From Ramlibacter sp. (lineage in GTDB: Bacteria; Pseudomonadota; Gammaproteobacteria; Burkholderiales; Burkholderiaceae_C): DNA of 53,571 nt. The translations under genes were made by a program, and so were the position numbers. The stretch is from assembly GCA_029237735.1 (NCBI GenBank), contig JAQZBU010000013.1:1-53571 (forward strand). The letters are read 5' to 3'. The notes beneath the pieces are model-generated. The model was given only the letters and a program-made list of their open reading frames with translations, searched no databases and was not told where the DNA came from. How positions within the stretch are numbered: the stretch's first letter is position 1; every line of letters begins with the position of its first letter. Of this stretch, positions 1 through 7,739 are shown in pieces.

Positions 1-1734
1 GATGTCGGACTTGAGTTTTTCCCAGCCCTCGGCCGAGTCATAGGCAGCTGCATACACACCGGTCACCTTTTGCGTATCGGCGCGATGGCGCCCGAACACC
101 TTCTCCAATGCGTCCGACACCTCGCCCACCGTGGCACGCAGGCGCACGGCCTGGATGCTCAGGTCAAGCAGGTTGCCGTCGCCCTTCTCCGCGGCCGCCG
201 TGAGTGCATCGAGCGCTGCCTGCACCTTGCCTGCGTCGCGCTTCGCGCGGATGGCCTTCAAGCGCGCAATCTGCTGCTCACGCACCATCACGTTGTCGAC
301 TTCCAGGATGTCGTGCTGGTCTTCCTTCTCGAGACGGTACTTGTTGACGCCGACGATCACGTCGCGGCCCGAGTCGATGCGCGCCTGCTTCTCGGCCGCC
401 GCCGCCTCGATCTTCAGCTTCGCCCAGCCCGAGTCCACGGCGCGGACCATGCCGCCCATGGCTTCCACCTCCTCGATGATCGTCCAGGCGGCATCCGCCA
501 TGTCCTGCGTGAGCTTCTCCATCATGTAGCTGCCGGCCCAAGGGTCGATCACGTTCGTGATGTGGGTTTCCTCCTGGATGATCAGCTGCGTATTGCGGGC
601 GATGCGCGACGAGAACTGCGAGGGCAGCGCGATCGCCTCGTCGAAGGAATTGGTATGCAGCGACTGCGTCCCGCCGAACACCGCGGCCATGGCTTCGATG
701 GTGGTGCGCACGACGTTGTTGTATGGGTCCTGCTCGGTCAATGACCAGCCGGACGTCTGGCAGTGCGTGCGCAGCATCAGGCTCTTGGGGCTCTTCGCGT
801 TGAAGCCCTTCATGATGCGGCACCACAGCAGCCGCGCGGCGCGCATCTTCGCGACTTCGAGATAGAAGTTCATGCCGATCGCCCAGAAGAACGACAGGCG
901 CCCGGCGAATTCATCGACATCCAGGCCCTTGGCCAGCGCGGTCTTCACGTATTCCTTCCCGTCCGCCAGCGTGAACGCGAGTTCCAGCGCCTGGTTGGCC
1001 CCCGCCTCCTGCATGTGATAGCCGGAGATCGAGATCGAGTTGAACTTCGGCATGTTCTTCGCCGTGTACTCGATGATGTCGCCGATGATCCGCATGCTCG
1101 GCTTGGGCGGGTAGATATAGGTGTTGCGGACCATGAACTCCTTGAGGATGTCGTTCTGGATGGTCCCGGACAGCTTGTCCTGAGAAACGCCCTGCTCCTC
1201 CGCCGCAACGACGTAGCCCGCCAGCACCGGCAGCACGGCCCCGTTCATGGTCATGGAGACGGACACCTTGTCCAGCGGGATGCCGTCGAACAGGATCTTC
1301 ATGTCCTCGACGGAGTCGATCGCCACCCCGGCCTTGCCGACGTCGCCCGTCACGCGCGGATGGTCGCTGTCGTAGCCGCGGTGCGTTGCCAGGTCGAACG
1401 CGACCGACACGCCCTGCCCCCCGCCGGCCAACCCTTTTCTGTAGAACGCATTGGATTCTTCCGCTGTGGAGAAACCCGCGTACTGACGGATCGTCCACGG
1501 CCGGGCGGCGTACATCGTCGCCTGCGGGCCGCGTACATAGGGCTCGAACCCCGGCAGCGTGTCGGCGTACGCCAACCCATTCAGGTCCTTGGCGGTGTAG
1601 AGCGGCTTGACCGAGATGCCGTCGGGCGTGATCCAGTTGAGGGCATCCACCTTGCCGCCGGGGGCGGACTTGGCAGCGGCCAGGGCCCAGGCCTCGAGGT
1701 TGGACGGTGCGAATTCAGGATCGGGCTGGCTCAT
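1..1734 (-). CDS. scpA: Methylmalonyl-CoA mutase large subunit (C-terminus beyond window)
   Basis: B12-dependent isomerase interconverting succinyl-CoA and (R)-methylmalonyl-CoA, linking propionate and odd-chain acyl-CoA breakdown to the TCA cycle. I read 578 codons on the minus strand from the ATG at 1734 ([10 protein letters not shown]). The N-terminus carries the substrate-barrel sequence typical of the family: [19 protein letters not shown], then [35 protein letters not shown] and [21 protein letters not shown]. The conserved [12 protein letters not shown] and [19 protein letters not shown] segments follow. The family is about 715 residues, so the cobalamin-binding domain (DxHxxG) lies off the left edge. 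The gene is divergent from a GntR regulator 111 bp away, which is a plausible controller. Isobutyryl-CoA or ethylmalonyl-CoA mutases are close relatives, but the sequence read resembles canonical MCM. Confidence 0.93.
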   Translation of the reverse strand, partial: MSQPDPEFAPSNLEAWALAAAKSAPGGKVDALNWITPDGISVKPLYTAKDLNGLAYADTLPGFEPYVRGPQATMYAARPWTIRQYAGFSTAEESNAFYRKGLAGGGQGVSVAFDLATHRGYDSDHPRVTGDVGKAGVAIDSVEDMKILFDGIPLDKVSVSMTMNGAVLPVLAGYVVAAEEQGVSQDKLSGTIQNDILKEFMVRNTYIYPPKPSMRIIGDIIEYTAKNMPKFNSISISGYHMQEAGANQALELAFTLADGKEYVKTALAKGLDVDEFAGRLSFFWAIGMNFYLEVAKMRAARLLWCRIMKGFNAKSPKSLMLRTHCQTSGWSLTEQDPYNNVVRTTIEAMAAVFGGTQSLHTNSFDEAIALPSQFSSRIARNTQLIIQEETHITNVIDPWAGSYMMEKLTQDMADAAWTIIEEVEAMGGMVRAVDSGWAKLKIEAAAAEKQARIDSGRDVIVGVNKYRLEKEDQHDILEVDNVMVREQQIARLKAIRAKRDAGKVQAALDALTAAAEKGDGNLLDLSIQAVRLRATVGEVSDALEKVFGRHRADTQKVTGVYAAAYDSAEGWEKLKSDI

Positions 1735-1810
1735 GGTGATTCCGTATGTAGTGGCTGCGCTCAGGCCTGACTGTGCGCGTTTACCCTTCATCTTACATCA
1801 TTCATAATTA

Positions 1811-1839
1811 TTGATAAAGAATTTTAAAGTCCGTAGAAT
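1811..1839 (+). promoter_or_regulatory. Sigma-70-like promoter of the GntR gene, predicting a leaderless mRNA
   Basis: TTGATA (1811-1816) and TAGAAT (1834-1839) are separated by exactly 17 bp inside an AT-rich patch that stands out from the GC-rich surroundings. The start codon of the GntR gene is at 1846, only seven bases beyond the -10 hexamer. The predicted transcription start therefore falls on or next to the A of the ATG, and there is no Shine-Dalgarno sequence. The elements are seen; leaderless initiation is inferred. Confidence 0.55.
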
Positions 1840-1845
1840 TACGCT

Positions 1846-2481
1846 ATGTCCGCAGTTTCACTTGCCCCCCGCGCGCTCTACCAGGAGGTGGCGGAATTGC
1901 TGCGCCAGCGCATCTACAAGCGCGAGCTGGAACCGGGCAGCTGGATCGACGAGATGAAGCTCGCCGAGGAGTACGGCATCAGCCGCACGCCACTGCGCGA
2001 AGCGCTGAAGGTGCTTGCCGCCGAGGGCCTGGTGACCATGAAGGTGCGGCGCGGCGCCTATGTCACCGAGGTATCGGAGAAGGACCTCAGCGACGTCTAC
2101 CACCTGCTCTCGCTGCTGGAGAGCGACGCCGCCGGCGTGGTGGCCGAGCGCGCTACCGACGCGGAGCTGAAAGAACTTCAGGCACTGCACAAGGAGCTGG
2201 AGGCCGCCGTTGGCAACCGCGACAAGTTCTTCGCCATCAACGAACGCTTCCACATCCGCCTGCTTGAGGTTGCCGGCAACCGTTGGCGCGACCAGATGGT
2301 GGCCGACCTGCGCAAGGTGATGAAGCTCAACCGGCAGAATTCGCTGCTCAAGGCCGGGCGCGTGCGCGAATCGATGCTGGAGCATCGCGCCATCATGGAG
2401 GCCATCATGCACCGCGACGCCAAAGGCGCGGTGAAGCGGATGCAGGAACACTTCCGAAGCGGTCTCGAAGCGGCTGCCTGA
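1846..2481 (+). CDS. GntR-family transcriptional regulator, FCD subfamily
   Basis: A 211-residue DNA-binding regulator. Residues about 8-75 form the GntR winged helix, with LYQEVAELLRQRIYKRELEPG followed by LAEEYGISRTPLREALKVLAAEGLV. Residues about 80-205 form the all-helical FCD ligand domain, with the usual metal or effector ligands visible in NERFHIRLLEVAGN, MLEHRAIMEAI and QEHFRSGLEAA. FCD regulators usually sense small carboxylic acids. It sits between the divergent methylmalonyl-CoA mutase gene and the co-directional TAXI-TRAP genes, so either could be its target. A 13-bp palindrome at 2540-2552 in front of the TRAP genes is a candidate operator. The effector cannot be told from sequence. 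Confidence 0.88.
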   Translation: MSAVSLAPRALYQEVAELLRQRIYKRELEPGSWIDEMKLAEEYGISRTPLREALKVLAAEGLVTMKVRRGAYVTEVSEKDLSDVYHLLSLLESDAAGVVAERATDAELKELQALHKELEAAVGNRDKFFAINERFHIRLLEVAGNRWRDQMVADLRKVMKLNRQNSLLKAGRVRESMLEHRAIMEAIMHRDAKGAVKRMQEHFRSGLEAAA

Positions 2482-2539
2482 TTGCCCGCCCGGCCTCTGC
2501 CCTGGGCGTGCCGAGTACGAAAGCAGCAAGCGTTTTAGC

Positions 2540-2571
2540 GCATTGACAATGCATCGAGCACCCGCCTAGCA
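2540..2571 (+). promoter_or_regulatory. Candidate promoter with overlapping palindromic operator for the TAXI-TRAP genes
   Basis: GCATTG-A-CAATGC (2540-2552) is a perfect 6-bp inverted repeat with a one-base spacer. It contains a consensus TTGACA -35 hexamer at 2543-2548. TAGCAT lies 18 bp downstream as a weak -10 element. The ATG of the TAXI receptor is at 2636, with a CTGGAG ribosome-binding site in front. A repressor bound here would cover the -35 element; the adjacent GntR protein is the obvious candidate. The repeat and hexamers are seen; the binding is inferred. Confidence 0.45.
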
Positions 2572-2635
2572 TCTGCCGGGTTCCCGATGCGCGGCCGCGC
2601 GTCACCTCATCGACACAAAACTGGAGACAAAAAAC

Positions 2636-3595
2636 ATGACCGGTTTGCTGGTGCGCATTGCAGTTGCGCTTTCGACCCTCGCTTTCGCCGGGCTTTCGTT
2701 CGCCCAGAACATTTCCATCGGGACAGGCGGCACCGGGGGGGTGTATTACCCGATGGGCGGGGGCCTGGCTGCCGTGCTTTCCAAGTACGTTCCGGGCATG
2801 CAGGCCACGGCAGAGGTCACGGGCGGCTCGGTCGACAACCTCAAGCTGATCGGCACCGAGAAGCCTTATATCGGCTTCACCATGGCGGACGCCGGGCTCG
2901 ACGCGCTGAAGGGCGAAGACAAGTTCAAGGGCAACAAGGTCCCGCTGCGCACGCTGATGATCCTCTACCCCAACCGCATGCACGTCGTCTCCACGGAAGG
3001 TCGCGGCATCAACAAATTGTCGGACCTCAAGGGCAAGCGCGTCTCCACGGGATCGCCCGGCAGCGCGACCGAGGTCATGGCCTTCCGCATCCTGGAAGCC
3101 GCCGGCCTCGACAAAGACAAAGACGTCAAGCGAGAGCGGCTCGGCGTGGCCGAATCGGTCAACGCGATGAAGGACAACAAGATCGACGCCTTCTTCTGGG
3201 TAGGCGGGCTGCCGACTGCGGCGGTGACGGACCTGGCCAACACTCCCGGCACCAAGATCAAGATGATCGATCACTCGGAAGTCGTCGCCAAGATGAACCA
3301 GAAATACGGCAACCTGTATGTCGAAGACACCATACCCAAGTCCGTCTACAAGGGCATGGATGCCGACAACAAGCAGGCCACGGTGATGAACTTGCTGGTG
3401 GCACACGAGAAGATGGACGAGAAGACCGCCTACAACATCGTCAAGGCCGTGTTCGACCACAAGGCCGACCTGGTGGCAGTGCACAAGGAAGCGGAGAACT
3501 TCAAGCTGGAGACCCAGAAGGCTTCTGCCACGCCCATTCCCTACCACCCGGGCGCCGTGAAGTATTTCGCCGAGAAGGGTGTCAAGCTGAACTGA
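2636..3595 (+). CDS. TAXI-family TRAP transporter periplasmic receptor
   Basis: A 319-residue extracytoplasmic solute-binding protein for a TRAP (sodium-coupled) carboxylate importer of the TAXI class. A Sec signal peptide is clear: MTGLLVRIAVALSTLAFAGL, with likely cleavage after SFA (around residue 23). The mature start ISIGTGGTGGVYYPMGGGLA is the TAXI hallmark. SVDNLKLIGTEKPYIGFTMAD and GKRVSTGSPGSATEVMAFRILEAAG are further family segments. The next gene, five bases downstream, encodes a fused TRAP permease, as is normal for TAXI systems. The substrate is unknown; glutamate, 2-oxoglutarate or other dicarboxylates are known for relatives. Confidence 0.92.
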   Translation: MTGLLVRIAVALSTLAFAGLSFAQNISIGTGGTGGVYYPMGGGLAAVLSKYVPGMQATAEVTGGSVDNLKLIGTEKPYIGFTMADAGLDALKGEDKFKGNKVPLRTLMILYPNRMHVVSTEGRGINKLSDLKGKRVSTGSPGSATEVMAFRILEAAGLDKDKDVKRERLGVAESVNAMKDNKIDAFFWVGGLPTAAVTDLANTPGTKIKMIDHSEVVAKMNQKYGNLYVEDTIPKSVYKGMDADNKQATVMNLLVAHEKMDEKTAYNIVKAVFDHKADLVAVHKEAENFKLETQKASATPIPYHPGAVKYFAEKGVKLN

Positions 3596-3599
3596 CCGT

Positions 3600-5630
3600 A
3601 TGACCGAACCATCCGCCGCGGTGGCCAGCGACGCGGCCATCGTCAGCGACGAGGCCCTTCGGAAGGCCAAAGAGTTCATCGAGGAAGAGGAAGGCGCGGC
3701 CAATCACCTCGCGGGCTGGCGGGCGGCACTGATCACGTTGCTGGCCGTCGGCGTTTCCGTCTACCACCTGTACACGGCCTACGGCATCGTTCCCGCCCAG
3801 GTTCTCCGGCCGGTGCACGTGGGCCTTGTGCTGCTCCTGACGTTCCTGCTGTTTCCCATGATGAAGCGCTACCGCGACCGCATCATGTGGTGGGACTTGC
3901 TCGCGGCGGCCCTGGCGATAGCGTCCATCGCCTACATGATCCACGGCGGCGACGACCTGATGGACCGCAACACGACGCCGAACGGATGGGACATCTTCTT
4001 CGGCGTGGCCCTGATCGCGCTCGTCATGGAAGGCATGCGGCGCACAACTGGCTGGATCATGCCCGCAGTGACCGGGGCCTTCGTGCTCTATGCGCTGTTC
4101 GGCGCCTACCTGCCCAGCCCGTGGACGCACAAAGGCTATGAGGTGGGGCGCCTCATCGGCCACCTGTACATGACGCTCGAGGGCATCTTCGGCGTTGCCG
4201 TGGACGTGTCCTCGTCGCTGATCATCCTCTTCACGATCTTCGGCGCATTTTTGCAGTTCTCGGGCGCCGGCAAGTTCTATATCGATTTCTCATTCTCGGC
4301 GATGGGTGGCAAGCCCACCGGTGCCGGGCGGACCGTCGTGCTTGCGTCCTTCCTGCTCGGCGGCCCCTCCGGCTCCGGCGTCGCCACCACCGTGACGCTG
4401 GGCTCGGTGGCGTGGCCGATGCTGGCAAAGGTGGGCTACGAGCGCAACGCGGCGGGGGGACTACTCGCGGCGGGAGGACTGGGCGCGATCATCTCGCCTC
4501 CGGTGTTGGGCGCAGCCGCCTTCCTCATCGCCGAATTTCTCAAGATTTCGTACCTCGACGTGCTGCTGATGGCCGTCATCCCGACGCTGCTGTTCTACCT
4601 CGCCCTTTTCCTGATGGTCGAGATCGACGCGCGCAAGTACGGCATGCACGAGGCGGTGTTCGAGAAGGTCGACTCGCTCTGGCACCTGACGCGCCACTAC
4701 TGGTTCCACTTTCTGTCGCTGGTCTCGATCGTGGTCTTCATGATGTGGGGCTTCTCCCCTGTGCTGTCGGTGTTCTGGGCAACGATGGTGTCGGGCGTGA
4801 CGAGCTTCCTCCGGCCCGAATGCGCGTTGATTCCGTACGATGTCTTTCGCGGCCGCGGGCCCATCCTCAAACAGTTGTGGGAGTCGAACCTGGTGAAGGC
4901 GCTGGAGGGCGGCACGATCGGCGTGCTGAACGTCGCCGCCACCTGCGCCGGTGCCGGCATCATCGTCGGCGTCGTGACGCTGACCGGGCTGGGCCTCAAA
5001 TTCAGCTCGATCGTGATCGACCTGGCCGGCGGCTCGCTTCTGCTCACGGCCGTGTACACATCGCTGGTGGTGTGGGTCGTCGGACTCGCGGTTCCAGTGA
5101 CTGCGTCCTACATCATCTGCGCCGTCATCGCCGCGCCCGCGCTGATCAAGCTGGGCGTGCCCGATTTCGCCGCGCACATGTTCATCTTCTATTACGCGGT
5201 GCTCTCGGAGGTGTCCCCGCCCACGGCGCTATCGCCCTTCGCGGCGGCCGCGATCACCGGCGGCGACCCATACAAGACGACGCTGCAGTGCTGGAAGTAC
5301 ACCGTGCCGGCCTTCCTCGTGCCCTTCATGTTCGTGCTCGACCCCAGTGGGCTGGGCCTGCTGCTCATGGGATCGACCAAGGCCCTGGCCGGGGCGAACT
5401 GGTGGTCGATCGCGGAGGTCACGTTCACCGCGGCGGTCGGTGTGGCAGCACTCGCGGCGGGGTTCCAGGGCTGGGCGCTGAAGCGCACGAACGCCTTCGA
5501 AAGAATGATGTTCCTCGCGGCAGGCATTGCCCTTGTCTATCCAACGGCGGCATCCGACCTGCTGGGTATGGGCCTGGTGATCGCCGCGCTGGCGATGCAG
5601 TATTTCAGGCGTGCGCCGCTGCCAGCCTGA
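3600..5630 (+). CDS. TRAP transporter fused (4TM/12TM) permease
   Basis: A 676-residue polytopic inner-membrane protein that partners the TAXI receptor just upstream. An acidic cytoplasmic N-terminus (about residues 1-40) precedes a short DctQ-like set of helices. The large DctM-like domain follows, with the family segments SSSLIILFTIFGAFLQFSGAG, LLGGPSGSGVATTVTLGSVAWP and GLLAAGGLGAIISPPVLGAAAF. A second repeat has SYIICAVIAAPALIKLGVPDFAAHMF and YAVLSEVSPPTALSPFAAAAITGG. Fusion of the small and large permeases is the rule in TAXI transporters. It ends 18 bp from the oppositely oriented CoA-transferase gene and I see no convincing hairpin terminator between them. Confidence 0.92.
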   Translation: MTEPSAAVASDAAIVSDEALRKAKEFIEEEEGAANHLAGWRAALITLLAVGVSVYHLYTAYGIVPAQVLRPVHVGLVLLLTFLLFPMMKRYRDRIMWWDLLAAALAIASIAYMIHGGDDLMDRNTTPNGWDIFFGVALIALVMEGMRRTTGWIMPAVTGAFVLYALFGAYLPSPWTHKGYEVGRLIGHLYMTLEGIFGVAVDVSSSLIILFTIFGAFLQFSGAGKFYIDFSFSAMGGKPTGAGRTVVLASFLLGGPSGSGVATTVTLGSVAWPMLAKVGYERNAAGGLLAAGGLGAIISPPVLGAAAFLIAEFLKISYLDVLLMAVIPTLLFYLALFLMVEIDARKYGMHEAVFEKVDSLWHLTRHYWFHFLSLVSIVVFMMWGFSPVLSVFWATMVSGVTSFLRPECALIPYDVFRGRGPILKQLWESNLVKALEGGTIGVLNVAATCAGAGIIVGVVTLTGLGLKFSSIVIDLAGGSLLLTAVYTSLVVWVVGLAVPVTASYIICAVIAAPALIKLGVPDFAAHMFIFYYAVLSEVSPPTALSPFAAAAITGGDPYKTTLQCWKYTVPAFLVPFMFVLDPSGLGLLLMGSTKALAGANWWSIAEVTFTAAVGVAALAAGFQGWALKRTNAFERMMFLAAGIALVYPTAASDLLGMGLVIAALAMQYFRRAPLPA

Positions 5631-5648
5631 AATCGCAATCCATCCGGC

Positions 5649-6743
5649 TCAGGGCGGGGCCAGGCGGTAGGTCGCGGGCGTGCGGCCCAACTTGATGGGC
5701 GAGGCGATGCCGCGGTAACCCGGCAGGCTTACCGTCATCTCGCGGTATTGCGTGTGCGGGAGTGCAAGCGCCTGCGGCACCGTGAGGATCGGCGCACATG
5801 GCACGCCCGCGGCAGACAGCGGCTGCACGATCGCTTCGCCATCCACGCCGGCCAGCAGCTGCAGCAACTCAGCCCGCAGCTGCGCACGGTTCACCGCACG
5901 GTCGCCGGCCGTCGCGAACTCCGGCCGCTCGGCCAGCGCTGTCGCACCGAGCACCTCGCACAACTGGCGAAACTGCCGGTCATTGCCCACGGCGAGGAAG
6001 ATCGGCGTGGTCTTCGTGTCGAACGCGTCGTAAGGATAGATGTTGGGATGGGCGTTTCCGGTAAGGCCCGGCGTCTTGCCGCCGCCGAACAAGTTGGCCG
6101 CATGCGGATGCAAGAGCGACAACCCGCAATCGAACAGCGCCGCTTCGACGAACTGGCCTTTGCCGCTGCGCTCGCGTTCGTGCAGCGCCATCAGGATGCC
6201 GATGGCCGCGTTGAGCCCCGTCACCATGTCGACCACCGGGATACCCACGCGCAGCGGCGCGCCGCCCGCCTCGCCGTTGACGCTCATGATGCCGGTCAGC
6301 GCCTGCACGGCCGCGTCGTAGCCTGGTAGCCCGCCCAGCGGTCCGTCGGCACCGTACCCGCTCACGCGGCAGTGCACCAGCCGGGGAAAGTCCTTCGCGA
6401 GCGTGTCGTAACCCAGGCCCCAGCGTTCCATCGTGCCGGTCTTGAAGTTCTCGATGAGTACGTCAGCGCCGTCCAGCAGTGCAAGCAACTGCTCCCGGCC
6501 GGCCTCGCTGTTCAAGTCCAGCCGCATGCCGCGCTTGTTGCGATTCAGTCCCAAGTAATACGACGCCACACCGTTCTCGAACGGCGGGCCCCAGGTGCGC
6601 GTTTCGTCGCCCTGGGGCGGCTCTATCTTCAGCACGTCGGCGCCGTGGTCGGCCAGGATCTGGCCGCAATAGGGCCCGCCGAGAACGCGCGACAGATCGA
6701 TGACGCGCAGCCCGTGCAATGCACCGTGGACAGATTCAGTCAT
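5649..6743 (-). CDS. CaiB/BaiF family (family III) CoA-transferase, short C-terminus
   Basis: A 364-residue cytoplasmic family III CoA-transferase, moving CoA between acyl groups. The N-terminus has the signature LRVIDLSRVLGGPYCGQILADHGADVLKIEPPQGD, and the catalytic-Asp region is PGYDAAVQALTGIMSVNGE. It is the last gene of a probable AidB-like dehydrogenase, Bug receptor, CoA-transferase operon; the gap to the Bug gene is only 3 bp. That suggests import of an acid, its activation to a CoA thioester by this enzyme, and oxidation by the dehydrogenase. The protein ends at YRLAPP, whereas relatives usually continue with an LGEHT-type tail of about 25 residues. The substrate pair cannot be read from sequence. 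Confidence 0.88.
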   Translation of the reverse strand: MTESVHGALHGLRVIDLSRVLGGPYCGQILADHGADVLKIEPPQGDETRTWGPPFENGVASYYLGLNRNKRGMRLDLNSEAGREQLLALLDGADVLIENFKTGTMERWGLGYDTLAKDFPRLVHCRVSGYGADGPLGGLPGYDAAVQALTGIMSVNGEAGGAPLRVGIPVVDMVTGLNAAIGILMALHERERSGKGQFVEAALFDCGLSLLHPHAANLFGGGKTPGLTGNAHPNIYPYDAFDTKTTPIFLAVGNDRQFRQLCEVLGATALAERPEFATAGDRAVNRAQLRAELLQLLAGVDGEAIVQPLSAAGVPCAPILTVPQALALPHTQYREMTVSLPGYRGIASPIKLGRTPATYRLAPP

Positions 6744-6746
6744 CGC

Positions 6747-7730
6747 TCAGTCCGCCCGGGCGCCGGAAACGCGCACGACTTCACGCCACTTCTTCACTTC
6801 GGATTGAATGAACGCGCCGAGCTGCTCGGGCTTCTGGTCACGCGACAATTCGAGGCCCTGCGCTTCCAGGCGCTGGCGAACGTCCGGTTGCTGCAGCACC
6901 GTGACGAACGCGGAGTTCAATCGTTGCACGACATCGGCCGGCATGCCGGCGGGCCCGACCATGGCAAAGAAGACGCTCACGTCATAGTCGGCCACGCCCT
7001 GCTGCATCACCGTGGGCACGTCCGGCAGGCTGCGCGAACGCGCGGCCGTCGTCACACCCAGCACCTTCAGCTTGCCGGACTTGATGTGCGGCAGCGCGGT
7101 CATGACGTCGGTGAACGACATCGTCACCTGTCCGCCGAGCAGGTCGTTGAGAGCGGGGCCGGTGCCCTTGTATGGAATGTGCTGGAAATCGGTCCCGGCG
7201 CGCAGGTTGAACAACACGCCCGCAAGGTGCGACGATGCACCGCTGCCGGACGAGGCGTAGCTCAGCTTGCCGGGATTGGACTTGCCATACGCGATCAGCT
7301 CCTGGACATTCTTCGCCGGCACGGACGGGTGCACCACGAGGACGTTCGGCAAATACCCAAGGTAGATGATGGGGGTGAAGCTGCGCACCGGGTCATAGCC
7401 GATCTTGCTGTACAGGCTTACGTTGATGGCGAGTGGCGCCGACGTGCCGAACATGATGGTGTGCCCGTCGGGTTCCGAGCGCGCCACGAATTCGGCGCCG
7501 ATGTTCGCGCCGGCACCCGCCTTGTTCTCGACGAGCACGGGCTGCTTGTCGCCCAGCGCCGGCTTCAGTGCGTTGCCCAAGATACGAGCCATCGCATCCG
7601 TGGGGCCGCCCGGCGCATAGGGCACCACCAGCGAAACGGGCTTGCTGGGGAATGTTGATTGCGCGTGGGCCAGGCCGAGCGTGGCGGCGCCGACGTACGC
7701 GGCGAAAGTGCGGCGAGAGATGGAGTTCAT
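6747..7730 (-). CDS. Bug-family tripartite tricarboxylate transporter receptor
   Basis: A 327-residue periplasmic binding protein of the Bug/TctC family, which is greatly expanded in Burkholderiales. The N-terminus MNSISRRTFAAYVGAATLGLA contains a twin-arginine pair and a hydrophobic stretch ending in AHA, so Tat or Sec export is likely. Family segments are clear: FPSKPVSLVVPYAPGGPTD, then GADIGAEFVARSEPDGHTIMFG-like sequence, KLSYASSGSGASSHLAGVLF and HIPYKGTGPALNDLLGGQVTM. No TctA/TctB membrane components lie nearby, which is usual for orphan Bug proteins. Context (acyl-CoA dehydrogenase upstream, CoA-transferase downstream) suggests it captures the carboxylic acid handled by those enzymes. 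Confidence 0.93.
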   Translation of the reverse strand: MNSISRRTFAAYVGAATLGLAHAQSTFPSKPVSLVVPYAPGGPTDAMARILGNALKPALGDKQPVLVENKAGAGANIGAEFVARSEPDGHTIMFGTSAPLAINVSLYSKIGYDPVRSFTPIIYLGYLPNVLVVHPSVPAKNVQELIAYGKSNPGKLSYASSGSGASSHLAGVLFNLRAGTDFQHIPYKGTGPALNDLLGGQVTMSFTDVMTALPHIKSGKLKVLGVTTAARSRSLPDVPTVMQQGVADYDVSVFFAMVGPAGMPADVVQRLNSAFVTVLQQPDVRQRLEAQGLELSRDQKPEQLGAFIQSEVKKWREVVRVSGARAD

Positions 7731-7739
7731 AAGGTCCTT

